Under the pieces are notes generated by a model. It was not told the origin of the DNA, did no database searches, and was given only the letters and a program-made list of their open reading frames with translations. Below are positions 9,013 to 19,031 of a DNA stretch of 64,000 nucleotides, one piece after another. Positions within the stretch are counted from its first letter, which is position 1. Each line of letters opens with the position of its first letter. Made by a program: the position numbers and the translations under genes. Origin of the DNA: Corynebacterium sp. 74A (GTDB lineage: Bacteria > Actinomycetota > Actinomycetes > Mycobacteriales > Mycobacteriaceae); assembly GCF_008930665.1 (NCBI RefSeq), contig NZ_PQMG01000005.1, positions 124,001 to 188,000 on the forward strand, read 5' to 3'.

Positions 9013-9777
9013 GTGAGCGAGCATACCCGACGACATTCTTCGCGGGTCCCAGCAGCCACCAACGTCCTGCGCATTCTTACGCTGCTGACCAGTATCGATG
9101 TGCCCGTTTCCGCCGCCCGCATCTACACCGAGCTGGATTTGCCACGCTCCACGGTCTATCACCTGCTCACGGTGATGGAGGATGCCGGCTATGTGGTGCG
9201 GCTGCCCGAGGAAAAGACCTATGGGCTGGGCGTGGCCGCCTATGCCATGGCCTCGGCATATACCACCCAGCAGCCGCTGGTGCGCGTCGGCGCCCGCCAC
9301 GCCAAGTTCCTGGCCGAGCTCATTGGTGGCAGCGCCCATATCTCCAAACTTTCGGGCAGCGATGTGCTCTACATTTTGGAAGAGCGCAGCAAAAACGCCA
9401 ATAGCCTGCTTTTCGATGCCGGGGTGCGCATTCCGGCCTTCATTACAGCCTCGGGCATGGCCATGCTCTCGCTCCGCTCAGAGCAGCAGGTCAAGGCCAC
9501 CTACTCCACTTCCCCGGTGCCGAATCACATGAGCTTCCGCGAGGTGATTGAGCAACTGGCCATCATCCGTGAACGGGGCTGGGCCGAGGAGAATGAGCGC
9601 ATCGACCGCGCCCACCGCTCCTTTTCCGCCCCCATCCTGGACCACCTCGGCCAGCCGGCGGCGGCCCTCGCGGTGTCTTTCCATATCGACTGCCCGGTGG
9701 ACCCCCGCGAGATCCTCGGCGAGGTACGCACCCGCGCCGAGCTGATCTCCCACACTGTCTTCGGCCACGAGCACTAG
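9013..9777 (+). CDS. IclR family transcriptional regulator
   Basis: 254 aa. An N-terminal winged helix-turn-helix (VSAARIYTELDLPRSTVYHL) is followed by the IclR effector domain (from about residue 85), which contains the typical GVRIPAFITASGMAML segment. AAGGAGG at 8995-9001 lies 11 bp before GTG 9013. The in-frame GTG at 9004 is too close to that RBS, and an ATG at 8962 lacks one. The target is not obvious: the convergent alcohol dehydrogenase ends 13 bp downstream, and no catabolic operon is adjacent. The ligand is unknown. Confidence 0.9.
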   Translation: MSEHTRRHSSRVPAATNVLRILTLLTSIDVPVSAARIYTELDLPRSTVYHLLTVMEDAGYVVRLPEEKTYGLGVAAYAMASAYTTQQPLVRVGARHAKFLAELIGGSAHISKLSGSDVLYILEERSKNANSLLFDAGVRIPAFITASGMAMLSLRSEQQVKATYSTSPVPNHMSFREVIEQLAIIRERGWAEENERIDRAHRSFSAPILDHLGQPAAALAVSFHIDCPVDPREILGEVRTRAELISHTVFGHEH

Positions 9778-9790
9778 CTGCGCCGGCGGC

Positions 9791-10843
9791 TTAGGCCTGC
9801 TCGAAGCTGGCGGTGTCGATCACACACCGGAACTGCACCTCGCCATTAGCTACGCGCTCATAGGCCTCATCCACCTCGTGCACTGAGACCTTCTCGATGC
9901 GGGCACGAATGCCGTGCTCGGCACAAAAATCCAGCATCTCTTGGGTCTGCTTGATGCCGCCGATATTGGATCCAGCGAGCACCTTCGCCCCGCCGACGAT
10001 GGAGCCGAAGTGGAGCTGCTGCTGCGTCGGCGGCAGCCCCACGACCACCATCACTCCGTGCGGCTTGAGCAGCCCGAGATAGGCATTGACGTCAATATCG
10101 GCGCTAATGGTGTTGAGGATGAAGTCGAACTCGCCGCGATACTTCGCAAAGAATCCCTCCTCGGTGGTGGCGAGCGTGCGCTCCGCACCCAATTCGCGGG
10201 CTTGCGCCTGCTTGCGCATACTGCGCGAGAGCACCGTCACCCGCGCCCCCTTGGCGACGGCGATCTGGACCGCCATGTGTCCCAGCCCGCCGAGGCCGAG
10301 AACGGCCACGCTATCGCCGTCCTTCACGCCCCAGCGATCGATGGGCGCGTAGGTGGTAATTCCCGCGCACAGCAGCGGGGCCGCGTGAGCATCATCGATG
10401 CTATCGGGGATACGGCAGACGAAATTCTTGTTCACCACCACTTTTTGGGAGTACCCACCTTGGGTGATGCTACCGTCCACATCCTGCGCGTTATAGGTAC
10501 CCACGGCGCCATGGAGACAGTCCTGCTCCTGATGGTTGCGGCACTGCTCGCACTCGCCACAGGAGTTCACCATGCATCCCACACCCACGCGCTCACCAAG
10601 GGCGAACTCCGTAACCTCGGCCCCCACCTGGGAGACCACACCGGCAATCTCATGGCCCACCGTGAGCGGAAAGTGGGCCTCGCCCCACTCATTGCGAATG
10701 GTGTGGATATCGCTATGACAGATACCGGCCGCCGTGATATCGATCACCACATCATCGGGGCGCGGATCACGGCGAGTGATCTCGGCAATCTCGAAGGGGG
10801 AATCAGGGGCGGTCTTCTGCACGGCTTTCACGCGAAATGTCAT
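9791..10843 (-). CDS. Zinc-dependent NAD(P)-linked alcohol dehydrogenase (CAD/YahK-like)
   Basis: 350 aa medium-chain dehydrogenase. Catalytic zinc ligands are in GICHSD and GHE. The structural zinc site is the four-cysteine run CGECEQCRNHQEQDC. The cofactor site is GLGGLGHMAVQIAVAKGA. The sequence pattern fits the cinnamyl-alcohol/YahK-like group that reduces aldehydes with NADPH. I chose ATG 10843 because it sits 7 nt after a TAGCGT -10 box, giving a leaderless transcript; a TTG start 21 nt upstream is less likely. Confidence 0.9.
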   Translation of the reverse strand: MTFRVKAVQKTAPDSPFEIAEITRRDPRPDDVVIDITAAGICHSDIHTIRNEWGEAHFPLTVGHEIAGVVSQVGAEVTEFALGERVGVGCMVNSCGECEQCRNHQEQDCLHGAVGTYNAQDVDGSITQGGYSQKVVVNKNFVCRIPDSIDDAHAAPLLCAGITTYAPIDRWGVKDGDSVAVLGLGGLGHMAVQIAVAKGARVTVLSRSMRKQAQARELGAERTLATTEEGFFAKYRGEFDFILNTISADIDVNAYLGLLKPHGVMVVVGLPPTQQQLHFGSIVGGAKVLAGSNIGGIKQTQEMLDFCAEHGIRARIEKVSVHEVDEAYERVANGEVQFRCVIDTASFEQA

Positions 10844-10850
10844 GCCGCCC

Positions 10851-10856
10851 ACGCTA
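10851..10856 (-). promoter_or_regulatory. -10 box TAGCGT of the alcohol dehydrogenase gene (leaderless)
   Basis: TAGCGT, 7 nt, then the ATG at 10843, with no Shine-Dalgarno sequence. Confidence 0.45.
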
Positions 10857-10955
10857 CAAAACAACAGCTAGCGGTGCTGTTTTTCATTAACGCGCGCTAG
10901 TGGCATGGCTATCGCTGGGGCAGGCTCGGAACCTGCGCACACCTTCGAATTTTCT

Positions 10956-10961
10956 TAAGAT
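10956..10961 (+). promoter_or_regulatory. -10 box TAAGAT of the GNAT-CbrC gene (leaderless)
   Basis: TAAGAT, 7 nt (AGTTCTT), then the ATG at 10969. The region is AT-rich relative to its surroundings and contains no Shine-Dalgarno sequence. Confidence 0.5.
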
Positions 10962-10968
10962 AGTTCTT

Positions 10969-12165
10969 ATGTTTGATTCCTCAGTCACCCTAGAAGGCAG
11001 CGTTATCACCTTGACGCCGCTGAGCACCGACCACGCAGAAATCCTCGCCAGCGCCGCCGTGGACCTGCACAAACAGTACTGGTCGGGGGTGCCTGAGCAG
11101 GACGGCATACCCGCGTATCTGGAGCGCCTCTGCGCGACGGCCGATACGGGTCGTTCCCTGCCGCTTTTGGTGCGGTTGAATAGCGATAACCGCGCCGTGG
11201 GAGTCACCGGATTGACCATCGATAACCCCGATGTTCCCACCGTCACACTGAGCCACACCTGGGTCACCCGTGGCGCCCAGTCCACCCGTGTCTTCCCGGA
11301 AATCTTGGCGCTCCTGATCGCCTATAGCTTCGATACCCTTGGCGCCCAGCGCTTCTCCATGGTGGTGCCGCGCACCAATATTCAGGCCCGGCGCGCCGCG
11401 GAAAAGGCGGATCTGCGCTATGAAGGCACGCTGCGTAGTGCCTCGCGCCTGGGCGATGGCAATGTGGACGATGCCTTGGTGTACTCGGTGCTGCCCCACG
11501 AGTTCCCCTCGCTCATGGCTGGTCTGCAGTACCGGATCGATCGCCCCATCCTTCCCGATATCGCCACGGTGAGCACCCCCATCACCGAGTCTGCGGCTAA
11601 GTCCCAGGCGACGGTAGAACCGGCCCACGAGGAACTCCCCGTCTTCCGCTACCATCCCGACCCGGTGATCACAGGCGCCATCGTGCGCAATGAGGAGGCC
11701 GAGTGCCCCTGCTGTGAACGCACGACCGGATGGGCCTATGTGTATCGCCCCTATGCGCTGGAGCGCGTGGAGAATCTGTGCCCGTGGTGCATCGCCTCGG
11801 GTGCCGCCGCCGAGAAATACGATGCCCGCTTCGTCCCCACCGCCCCCGACGGCATGCCACCGGAGCGCGCGGAGGAACTCATCAAGCGCACCCCCTCCTT
11901 CGCCTCCTTCCAGGAGGAGCAGTGGCAAAGCGCGGACGGCGATGCCTGCCAGTTCTTGGGCGTGGCTACCGCCGCCCAGCTGGAGAGTCTCAGCCCCGAG
12001 GAGCGCGAAGAGTCCGGGCTAGATGAGTCCTTCTTCAAGGAGGAGTATCTCACTTGGCTGCGCGCCCAACCGCGCGAGGAACTACGGGCCCACGCCGATC
12101 CCTGCGTATTCGCTTTTGCCTCCTTGAATTCGGACACCCTGAAGTTCTGGATGGATCACAGCTAG
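10969..12165 (+). CDS. Fusion of GNAT acetyltransferase and CbrC (UPF0167) domains
   Basis: 398 aa in two parts. Residues 1 to about 190 look like a RimJ/RimL-type GNAT N-acetyltransferase: ALLIAYSFDTLGAQRFSMVV and NIQARRAAEKADLRYEG match the strand/helix pair that binds acetyl-CoA. Residues about 212-398 match CbrC/UPF0167: YHPDPVITGAI, CPCCERTTGWAY, LCPWCIASGAAAEKYDA, RTPSFASFQEEQW and CQFLGVAT. E. coli CbrC is linked to colicin M tolerance. The CPCC and CPWC pairs suggest a metal site, while the CxxC usually near the C-terminus seems absent (the end reads FWMDHS). It is a single-gene unit. Joint function is unknown. Confidence 0.8.
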   Translation: MFDSSVTLEGSVITLTPLSTDHAEILASAAVDLHKQYWSGVPEQDGIPAYLERLCATADTGRSLPLLVRLNSDNRAVGVTGLTIDNPDVPTVTLSHTWVTRGAQSTRVFPEILALLIAYSFDTLGAQRFSMVVPRTNIQARRAAEKADLRYEGTLRSASRLGDGNVDDALVYSVLPHEFPSLMAGLQYRIDRPILPDIATVSTPITESAAKSQATVEPAHEELPVFRYHPDPVITGAIVRNEEAECPCCERTTGWAYVYRPYALERVENLCPWCIASGAAAEKYDARFVPTAPDGMPPERAEELIKRTPSFASFQEEQWQSADGDACQFLGVATAAQLESLSPEEREESGLDESFFKEEYLTWLRAQPREELRAHADPCVFAFASLNSDTLKFWMDHS

Positions 12166-12229
12166 TTCTCAGCCCAGCCGACTAGGCTTAGGGCCGCTGA
12201 ATTCTTCCGAGCTGAAAGGTGTACTCACG

Positions 12230-13054
12230 GTGGCTGGTCCAAGCCTGACGGTGCTGATGACGGTGTATCACGGAACAACCGCGACGCACATAAGCCAAGC
12301 TTTGGAGAGCCTCTACGCCCAAACCCGGCCAGCGGAGGAGATCCTGCTGATCCAGGATGGCCCCATTAGCGAGGGTGTGGCGGCCATCCTCAGCACTGCC
12401 GAGGCCACCCGCCCCGAGGTACGGGTGCTGCGGCGAGAGCAGAACGAAGGCAATGCGGTGGCCACGGCCGCCGGGTTTGCCACCCTCAGCACCGAGTTCT
12501 ATGCCCGCCAAGATAGCGACGATATCTCCTATCCAGAGCGCTTCGAGCGCCAGCTCGCCTTCCTCGCCGAGCACCCCCGGGTGGATCTGGTGGGCTCGGC
12601 CATGACGGAGTTTATTCACTCCCCCACCGAACCGGTGGGCGTACGCGCGCTGCCGGAAAGCCCCGCAGAGATCAACCGCTATCTCACCATCAATAACCCC
12701 ATCAACCACCCGACGATCATGGCTCGAGTAGAGGCCATCCGCGAAGTCGGCGGCTACCAGCCGGTGCACTTGATGGAGGATTATGACCTCATGGCACGGC
12801 TCGTGGCCGGGGGCAAAGTGCTGGCCAATATGCCGGAGCAGCTGGTGTATTTCCGGGTCGGCGAGGAGCAGATGTCACGCCGCACGGGGCTGGATATGAT
12901 CCGCGCCGAGCTGAGCATGCAGCGCCACCTCGTGGATTATGGGACCGTCAGCGCGTTTCGCGCGGTGGGCAACTTTCTTCTTCGTTCCCTCTACCGGCTG
13001 CTCCCCAAGCGCCTGCTCGGGCGGGTCTATCGCCTCCTGTTCCACCGCCGCTAA
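12230..13054 (+). CDS. Glycosyltransferase family 2 (AmsE/rhamnosyl-type)
   Basis: 274 aa GT-A fold enzyme. The N-terminus LTVLMTVYHG is the nucleotide-sugar strand. The DxD-type motif is RQDSDDISYPERFERQ. The acceptor region includes NNPINHPTIM and VGGYQPVHLMEDYDLM, typical of AmsE-like transferases for extracellular glycans. The basic C-terminus (RRLLPKRLLGR type) may bind the membrane. The start GTG follows AAAGGTG. It precedes another GT2 and a DUF2304 protein, suggesting a small envelope glycosylation locus. Confidence 0.85.
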   Translation: MAGPSLTVLMTVYHGTTATHISQALESLYAQTRPAEEILLIQDGPISEGVAAILSTAEATRPEVRVLRREQNEGNAVATAAGFATLSTEFYARQDSDDISYPERFERQLAFLAEHPRVDLVGSAMTEFIHSPTEPVGVRALPESPAEINRYLTINNPINHPTIMARVEAIREVGGYQPVHLMEDYDLMARLVAGGKVLANMPEQLVYFRVGEEQMSRRTGLDMIRAELSMQRHLVDYGTVSAFRAVGNFLLRSLYRLLPKRLLGRVYRLLFHRR

Positions 13055-13171
13055 CTGGCCTGATGGGCAGTGAAGGCGGCGGCGTCACGCATGCTCTGTG
13101 AGCGAACGCCGATTTTCATTCACTGTCTACCGCGCGTGGCTGCCGCGGTGTCTGTCCGAGAAGTTACTAGC

Positions 13172-13924
13172 ATGACAGGCATGCCCGTTGTTGATACTCC
13201 CCGCCCCGCCGATGACGCCTGCCGTCACCCCGGCGACTATGCGGATACGTGGTTGGTGATCCCGTGTTTTAATGAGGGACCCGTCATCGGTGATGTGATC
13301 CGACATGCCCGCCAGACTTTCCCCAATATCGTGGCGGTCAATGATGGTTCGAAGGATGACTCCGCTGCGGCAATCCACGCCGCCGGCGCGCATCTGGTGA
13401 ATCACCCCGTGAATCTCGGCCAAGGCGCCGCCATTCAAACCGGCGTGGAATACGCCCGCGCCCAACCCGGCGCGCAGAACTTTGTCACCTTCGACGCCGA
13501 TGGCCAGCACCAGGTCAAAGACGTGGTGGCCATGATCGATCGGCTGCGCACCGAAGAGGTGGACATCATTGTGGGCACCCGTTTCGGCCGGCCCCGCGCC
13601 GCCGATGATCAGGTGCCACTGATCAAACGCATCGTGCTGAAAACGGTGGTGCTGCTCTCGCGGCGCACCCGCAAGCTGGGGCTCACCGACGCCCATAATG
13701 GTTTGCGCGTGTTCAATCGCACGGTGGCTGAGCAGCTGAATCTCCGTATGAATGGCATGAGCCATGCCAGCGAATTTGTCACGCTCATGGACACCAATAA
13801 CTGGCGAGTGAGCGAGCAGCCGGTGGATATTCTCTACACCGAGTATTCGATGAGCAAGGGCCAATCTCTCTTTAATGGAGTCAATATTCTGGCCGATGGA
13901 TTTATAGCGAGGAACCTGTCATGA
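13172..13924 (+). CDS. Glycosyltransferase family 2 (DPM1/polyprenyl-phosphate type)
   Basis: 250 aa. It has the DPM1-like GT2 pattern: VIPCFNEGPVIGDVI, VAVNDGSKDDS, FDADGQHQ (DxD) and IIVGTRFGRPR. Such enzymes usually transfer a sugar to polyprenyl phosphate at the inner face of the membrane. The stop overlaps the start of the DUF2304 gene by 4 bp (ATGA), a common pairing that indicates translational coupling. ATG 13172 was chosen because upstream in-frame sequence shows no GT2 character. Confidence 0.85.
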   Translation: MTGMPVVDTPRPADDACRHPGDYADTWLVIPCFNEGPVIGDVIRHARQTFPNIVAVNDGSKDDSAAAIHAAGAHLVNHPVNLGQGAAIQTGVEYARAQPGAQNFVTFDADGQHQVKDVVAMIDRLRTEEVDIIVGTRFGRPRAADDQVPLIKRIVLKTVVLLSRRTRKLGLTDAHNGLRVFNRTVAEQLNLRMNGMSHASEFVTLMDTNNWRVSEQPVDILYTEYSMSKGQSLFNGVNILADGFIARNLS

Positions 13925-14325
13925 GTTCGGGACAAAGCATTATTCAGGTGGTGCTGCTGCTCGCCACCATCGGTTTGGCCATCTTTTTTGTGAGCAAGCG
14001 CAAAAAGGCCCGCGCCAAGGCCTGGGTGAAACTCGGCTTTGTGGTGTTCTTTATCTCCTGCATCTGGGCGATTGTCCGCCCCGATGACCTCACCGTTGTG
14101 GCCAATTGGCTCGGGGTGTCCCGCGGCACGGATCTGCTGCTCTACCTGTTGGTGGTGGCCTTCATGTTCACCACGATCTCAAGCTACATTCGCTTCCGTG
14201 AGCAGGAACTGCGCTACGCTAGGCTAGCTCGCGCCGTCGCCCTGCAAACGGCGATCCGACCCGAGACACCTGATCCATCCCGCGATGGCACCGACCCCAC
14301 GGCCAGCGGCCGTGCAGAAAAGTGA
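13921..14325 (+). CDS. DUF2304 family membrane protein
   Basis: 134 aa with three hydrophobic segments (IIQVVLLLATIGLAIFFV, LGFVVFFISCIWAIV, LLLYLLVVAFMFTTISSYI) and the family's ending segment of a soluble helix containing R-F-R-E-Q-E. DUF2304 genes commonly follow a DPM1-like GT2, as here with a 4-bp overlap, and probably encode an accessory membrane subunit of the transferase (inference). Confidence 0.85.
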   Translation: MSSGQSIIQVVLLLATIGLAIFFVSKRKKARAKAWVKLGFVVFFISCIWAIVRPDDLTVVANWLGVSRGTDLLLYLLVVAFMFTTISSYIRFREQELRYARLARAVALQTAIRPETPDPSRDGTDPTASGRAEK

Positions 14326-14338
14326 GACGACGACATTT

Positions 14339-15439
14339 ATGCCTAAGGCCCCGAAAAACGGACCGGACCACACCCCCACCCCCGAGGACGCCGAGACCGT
14401 GACCCCCGCGGCGCCCGACGCTGCCGACGCGACGCGTGTCGACGCCGACTCCGCGGCCGATCCCGCGACTGATTCCGCAGCCACTGTGGACACCGCAGCC
14501 GCCGCGGACGCTGAGGACACCGAGGAAACAGCCGTCTCCCCGATCTCCCAGGTACCCACCGTGGTGTGGGCCCTGTTTAGCGTGCTGCTGGTAATCGCCG
14601 GCCTCGGCGGCTACCTCGTGGGCACGCAGACCACCGATAGCGCCACCACCCAGGCCGCGCCCTCGTCCGCACAGCAGGACTCGGGTAATGCCGCCGCCGC
14701 GGAGGAGTCTGCGGTGGAGAAGCTGAGCAAGGAGGAGATCGCGGAGCTGGTGGCCCAGGTGAAGCCGGGGACGGGCTCCCTCGACGCGGAGTCCGAGGAC
14801 GGTTCCTTCGACGCCACCATCTACGGCCCCGGCGGGGAGATTCAGTCCGTGGCGGACATCATGAAGGTAGCTCGCCGCGATGCGGCAGATCCCTTCGCCT
14901 ATGGCGCCGTGGATGCCCCCGTGGTGATCTCGGAGTTCTCGGATTTCGAGTGCCCCTTCTGCTCCCGCTACGCCAATGCCACCGAGCCGGAACTCATTGA
15001 CCAGTACGTCAAGGATGGCTTGGTGCGCATTGAATGGAATGACTATGCCATCAACGGCCCTCACGCCGTCAGCGCCGCCCAGGCGGGGCGTGCGGCGGCC
15101 GCCCAGGGCAAGTTCTTCGCCTTCAAGCATGCGCTCTATACCGCGTCGAAGGACATCACCGGCCACCCCGAGTTCGGCCGGGAGGACTATATCCGCTTCG
15201 CGCAGGAGGCTGGGGTGGAGGACATGGACGCCTTCACCGAGGCTTTAGACAATGAAACCTACGCCGAGCCGGTGGCACAGGCCCAGCGCTACGCCAATGG
15301 TTTGGGTATTCAAGGCACCCCGAGCTTCGTGGTGGGCACCCGCTTTGTGTCTGGCGCCCAGCCCACTGAGACCTTCGTTGAGGTCATCAATGTGGAGCTA
15401 GCCAAGGTGGCTGCCGGCGAGGTGAGCGTTCCGCAATGA
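14339..15439 (+). CDS. Membrane-anchored DsbA-like thiol oxidoreductase
   Basis: 366 aa. A long acidic Ala/Pro/Thr-rich cytoplasmic tail (residues 1-75) leads into one membrane helix (about 78-98). A linker and a thioredoxin-fold DsbA-like domain follow, with active site CPFC in FSDFECPFCSRY and the cis-proline loop GIQGTPSFVVG. The catalytic part lies outside the membrane. Its stop overlaps the start of the CcdA-like gene by 4 bp, so the pair probably shuttles reducing or oxidising equivalents across the membrane. The extreme tail length is unusual for DsbA anchors. Confidence 0.85.
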   Translation: MPKAPKNGPDHTPTPEDAETVTPAAPDAADATRVDADSAADPATDSAATVDTAAAADAEDTEETAVSPISQVPTVVWALFSVLLVIAGLGGYLVGTQTTDSATTQAAPSSAQQDSGNAAAAEESAVEKLSKEEIAELVAQVKPGTGSLDAESEDGSFDATIYGPGGEIQSVADIMKVARRDAADPFAYGAVDAPVVISEFSDFECPFCSRYANATEPELIDQYVKDGLVRIEWNDYAINGPHAVSAAQAGRAAAAQGKFFAFKHALYTASKDITGHPEFGREDYIRFAQEAGVEDMDAFTEALDNETYAEPVAQAQRYANGLGIQGTPSFVVGTRFVSGAQPTETFVEVINVELAKVAAGEVSVPQ

Positions 15440-16272
15440 TCTCTATCGGACTCTTCGGCGCCATCGTCGCCGGGGCGCTCTCCATTCTCAGCCCCTGCTC
15501 GGCGCTGTTGCTTCCGGCGTTTTTCGCCTATGCATTCAGCTCCCGCACGGAGCTGATCACCCGCACCGTCGTGTTCTTCCTCGGCCTCGTCGCCGTCCTC
15601 GCCCCCATCGGAGCGGGCGCCGGCGCGCTGGGCCAGTGGCTCAGCAGCGAACGCGGCACCCTCATCATGGTCGGCGGAATCATCATGATTGCGCTGGGCG
15701 TATTCATCTTCTTCGGCGGCGGCTTCCAGATCCCCGGCCTCTCCTCCCTCGCGGGCAGGGTGGGCATGAGCGCCGCGGGATGGGTGCCCACCTTCTTGCT
15801 CGGCGCGGTCTATGGCTTCGCCGGGTTCTGCGCCGGCCCCATGTTGGGGGCGGTGCTCACCACCGCCTTCGTCAGCTCCAGCGTGCTCTACGGCTTGGCG
15901 ATCATGGCCGCCTATGCCTTCGGCATGACCCTGCCGCTTTTCCTGCTGGCCGCACTGTGGGAGAAGTTCAACATCGGTGAGGCCTCTTGGCTGCGGGGCA
16001 AGCAGGTACAGCTCGGCCCGCTCACGCTGAACTCCACCAATATGCTCGCCGGGGTGTTCTTCATCGTCCTCGGCGTGCTCTACATGGCCACCAACGCCAC
16101 CACGAGCCTCGGCGGGCTGCTCTCCACCGAGACCCAGTCCGCCATCCAGCTGCGCGTGGCCACACTGCTGATGAATATCAACGGCGCCATGGTGCTGCTG
16201 TTCATCCTCAGCATCGTCGCTATGGTGCTGGCTTATAAATCCGTGCGGGTTCCCGCCAAGAACAGCCAGTAG
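15436..16272 (+). CDS. CcdA/DsbD-like thiol-disulfide transport protein
   Basis: 278 aa with six or more membrane helices. Cysteines lie in LSPCSALLLPAFF near the N-terminus and in GFCAGPMLGAV at mid-protein, the positions of the paired redox cysteines of CcdA/DsbD. It is translationally coupled to the preceding DsbA-like gene, its likely periplasmic-side partner. An unusually large insertion between helices carries KQVQLGPLTLNSTNM. The operon ends here at a hairpin. Confidence 0.85.
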   Translation: MISIGLFGAIVAGALSILSPCSALLLPAFFAYAFSSRTELITRTVVFFLGLVAVLAPIGAGAGALGQWLSSERGTLIMVGGIIMIALGVFIFFGGGFQIPGLSSLAGRVGMSAAGWVPTFLLGAVYGFAGFCAGPMLGAVLTTAFVSSSVLYGLAIMAAYAFGMTLPLFLLAALWEKFNIGEASWLRGKQVQLGPLTLNSTNMLAGVFFIVLGVLYMATNATTSLGGLLSTETQSAIQLRVATLLMNINGAMVLLFILSIVAMVLAYKSVRVPAKNSQ

Positions 16273-16285
16273 CCGCGCTCCGCAT

Positions 16286-16299
16286 GCTTATCGACGCCA
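16286..16299 (-). repeat. TGGCGTCGATAAGC 14-mer, copy 2 (perfect)
   Basis: Begins 14 bp after the CcdA-like stop. Its inner part contributes the left arm of the terminator at 16292-16339. Confidence 0.8.
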
Positions 16300-16339
16300 C
16301 CCTCGCCCCAGCGTTTCAGGGGAATGGAGGGTGGCGTCG
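16292..16339. terminator. Bidirectional hairpin between convergent ccdA-like and galE-like genes
   Basis: CGACGCCACCCTC pairs with GAGGGTGGCGTCG over 13 bp with a 22-nt loop. There is no clear T-tract. It sits exactly between two convergent genes. Confidence 0.55.
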
Positions 16340-16358
16340 TCACGCATAGGCCCCGGCC

Positions 16359-17384
<1,026 letters not shown>

Positions 17385-17470
17385 CTAAGCTCGCTAGGAG
17401 AACGCGAGGTGCCCACCGCGCCCGCGCTTACTGGCGCACCGAGTCCGAGAAAGGGGGCGAGCAGCCTACC

Positions 17471-18118
17471 GTGGAAGAGATCGTATTCCAGTGGCTGGAG
17501 CCACTGATGGCCTCCCCTTGGATCTATCTGCTGCTCGGGGGCGTCACCCTCGGCGATGCGATCGTGCCCGTGATCCCCGGCGAGCTGCCCATGAACCTCG
17601 CCGGTGCCTACTCCGGTATCTTCGGCTTCCCGCATCTCATCCTCATCATGATCTGCTGCGCCGCTGGGGCGATCATCGGCGATAATATCTGCTTCATTTT
17701 AGGCCGCAGTCTCACCCGTGCCATGGGGTATCTCCGTAAGCGCAGCCGCCTGCAGAAGGCCATCACCTGGGTGAACGATAATCTCTACCGCCGCGATGCC
17801 TCGGTTATCGTGATCGCACGCTTCATCCCTGGGGCGCGCTGGGTGGTCACCGTGATGCTCGGCTCCAGCCACTACTCCCACGCCCGCTTCGCCTTCTTCG
17901 ACGCCATCGGGGTGATTATTTGGGCAGTACAGGGCACGTTATTCGGCTATCTCGGCGGCTGGGTATTTCGGGAGCAGCCGCTGATCGGCTTGGTCTCCGG
18001 CATGGTGCTGGGGGTGGTCTCAGGCCTCGTGGTCGAGCGCCTCAGCCACCGCTTTGCCCGCCACCTTCCCGAGCACACCACCGCCGCGGCCGCCCAGGCC
18101 GCTAACTGCGAAAAGTAA
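17471..18118 (+). CDS. DedA family membrane protein
   Basis: 215 aa. DedA hallmarks are the re-entrant region [19 protein letters not shown] and the later [23 protein letters not shown] with the essential Arg. Four or five membrane helices are visible. DedA proteins are thought to flip phospholipids or undecaprenyl phosphate. The start GTG follows AAAGGGGG. The last 17 bp overlap the convergent GluQ-RS gene end. Confidence 0.85.
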   Translation: MEEIVFQWLEPLMASPWIYLLLGGVTLGDAIVPVIPGELPMNLAGAYSGIFGFPHLILIMICCAAGAIIGDNICFILGRSLTRAMGYLRKRSRLQKAITWVNDNLYRRDASVIVIARFIPGARWVVTVMLGSSHYSHARFAFFDAIGVIIWAVQGTLFGYLGGWVFREQPLIGLVSGMVLGVVSGLVVERLSHRFARHLPEHTTAAAAQAANCEK

Positions 18119-19031
18119 CCGCCTCAGCAGGCAGCTGATCCAACTCCCAGCGCTCCAGAATCTCCGCCGTGGAGCGGGCCCCAGGAACCCCGAGCGATGC
18201 ACCGAGCGCCTGCACCACATCAGCGGTAGATCGCTGCTGCTCCATCTCACGCAGGGTCACCGCGCCATCGCGTTTAGCGAGCCGCTTGCCCTGCTCATTG
18301 AGCACCAAGGGCACATGCAAATACAGCGGCGGCTCATAGCCGAGCAGCCTGGCGAGATAGGCCTGTCGCGGGGCAGAGGACAAGAGATCATCGCCGCGCA
18401 CCACATGGCCCACGCCCTGGTAGTGATCATCGACCACAACCGCGAGGTTATAGGCCCAGTCGGGGGCCTGGCCGCCGCGCCGCAGCACGAAGTCATCCAC
18501 ATCACCGCGATAGCTGCCGGCCCAATAGTCCTCCACTGTGGCGGAGGTGGCGTCGCTACGCAGCCGCAGCGCGGGGTACCGACCTGCGGCGCTGAGCTGC
18601 TCCCGCTTCGCACGACGCTGGTCCTCATCCAGATCACGGCAGGTGCCCGGATAATGGCCGGGGATGGCGTGCGGTGCCGAGGCCGCATGCGCGATATCCT
18701 TGCGCGAGCAATAGCACTCATACACCAGCCCCCGCCCGCGCAGGGCCTCCACCACCTGCTCATAGGCGGAAAAACGCTGGTGCTGGTAGAGCACGTCCCC
18801 ATCCCAGTCGAGGCCGAGGCGGGCGAGATCCTCCAGCTGCGCCGCCGCCGACTCCAGCGAGCTGCGCTGGGTATCGACATCCTCAACCCGCAGCAGAAAA
18901 GGCAGCCCGTGCGAGCGGGCCACCAGCCACGAGATCAGCGCGGTGCGCAGATTACCGAAGTGCAGTTCTCCGCTTGGCGACGGCGCGTAGCGGCCAGCAC
19001 CGCCGATACGGGCATCAACGGTTCCACTCAT
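18102..19031 (-). CDS. gluQ: Glutamyl-Q tRNA(Asp) synthetase
   Basis: 309 aa, equal to the catalytic half of a glutamyl-tRNA synthetase and lacking the anticodon-binding domain, as expected for GluQ-RS. The HIGH-type motif appears in [12 protein letters not shown] and the KMSKS equivalent in KRLAKRDGA. Zinc-site residues are CYCSR and a later HYPGTC. It attaches Glu to queuosine of tRNA-Asp. The start ATG 19031 overlaps the end of the upstream SUFU-like gene by 17 bp, so the two are coupled. Confidence 0.88.
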   Translation of the reverse strand: MSGTVDARIGGAGRYAPSPSGELHFGNLRTALISWLVARSHGLPFLLRVEDVDTQRSSLESAAAQLEDLARLGLDWDGDVLYQHQRFSAYEQVVEALRGRGLVYECYCSRKDIAHAASAPHAIPGHYPGTCRDLDEDQRRAKREQLSAAGRYPALRLRSDATSATVEDYWAGSYRGDVDDFVLRRGGQAPDWAYNLAVVVDDHYQGVGHVVRGDDLLSSAPRQAYLARLLGYEPPLYLHVPLVLNEQGKRLAKRDGAVTLREMEQQRSTADVVQALGASLGVPGARSTAEILERWELDQLPAEAVTFRS

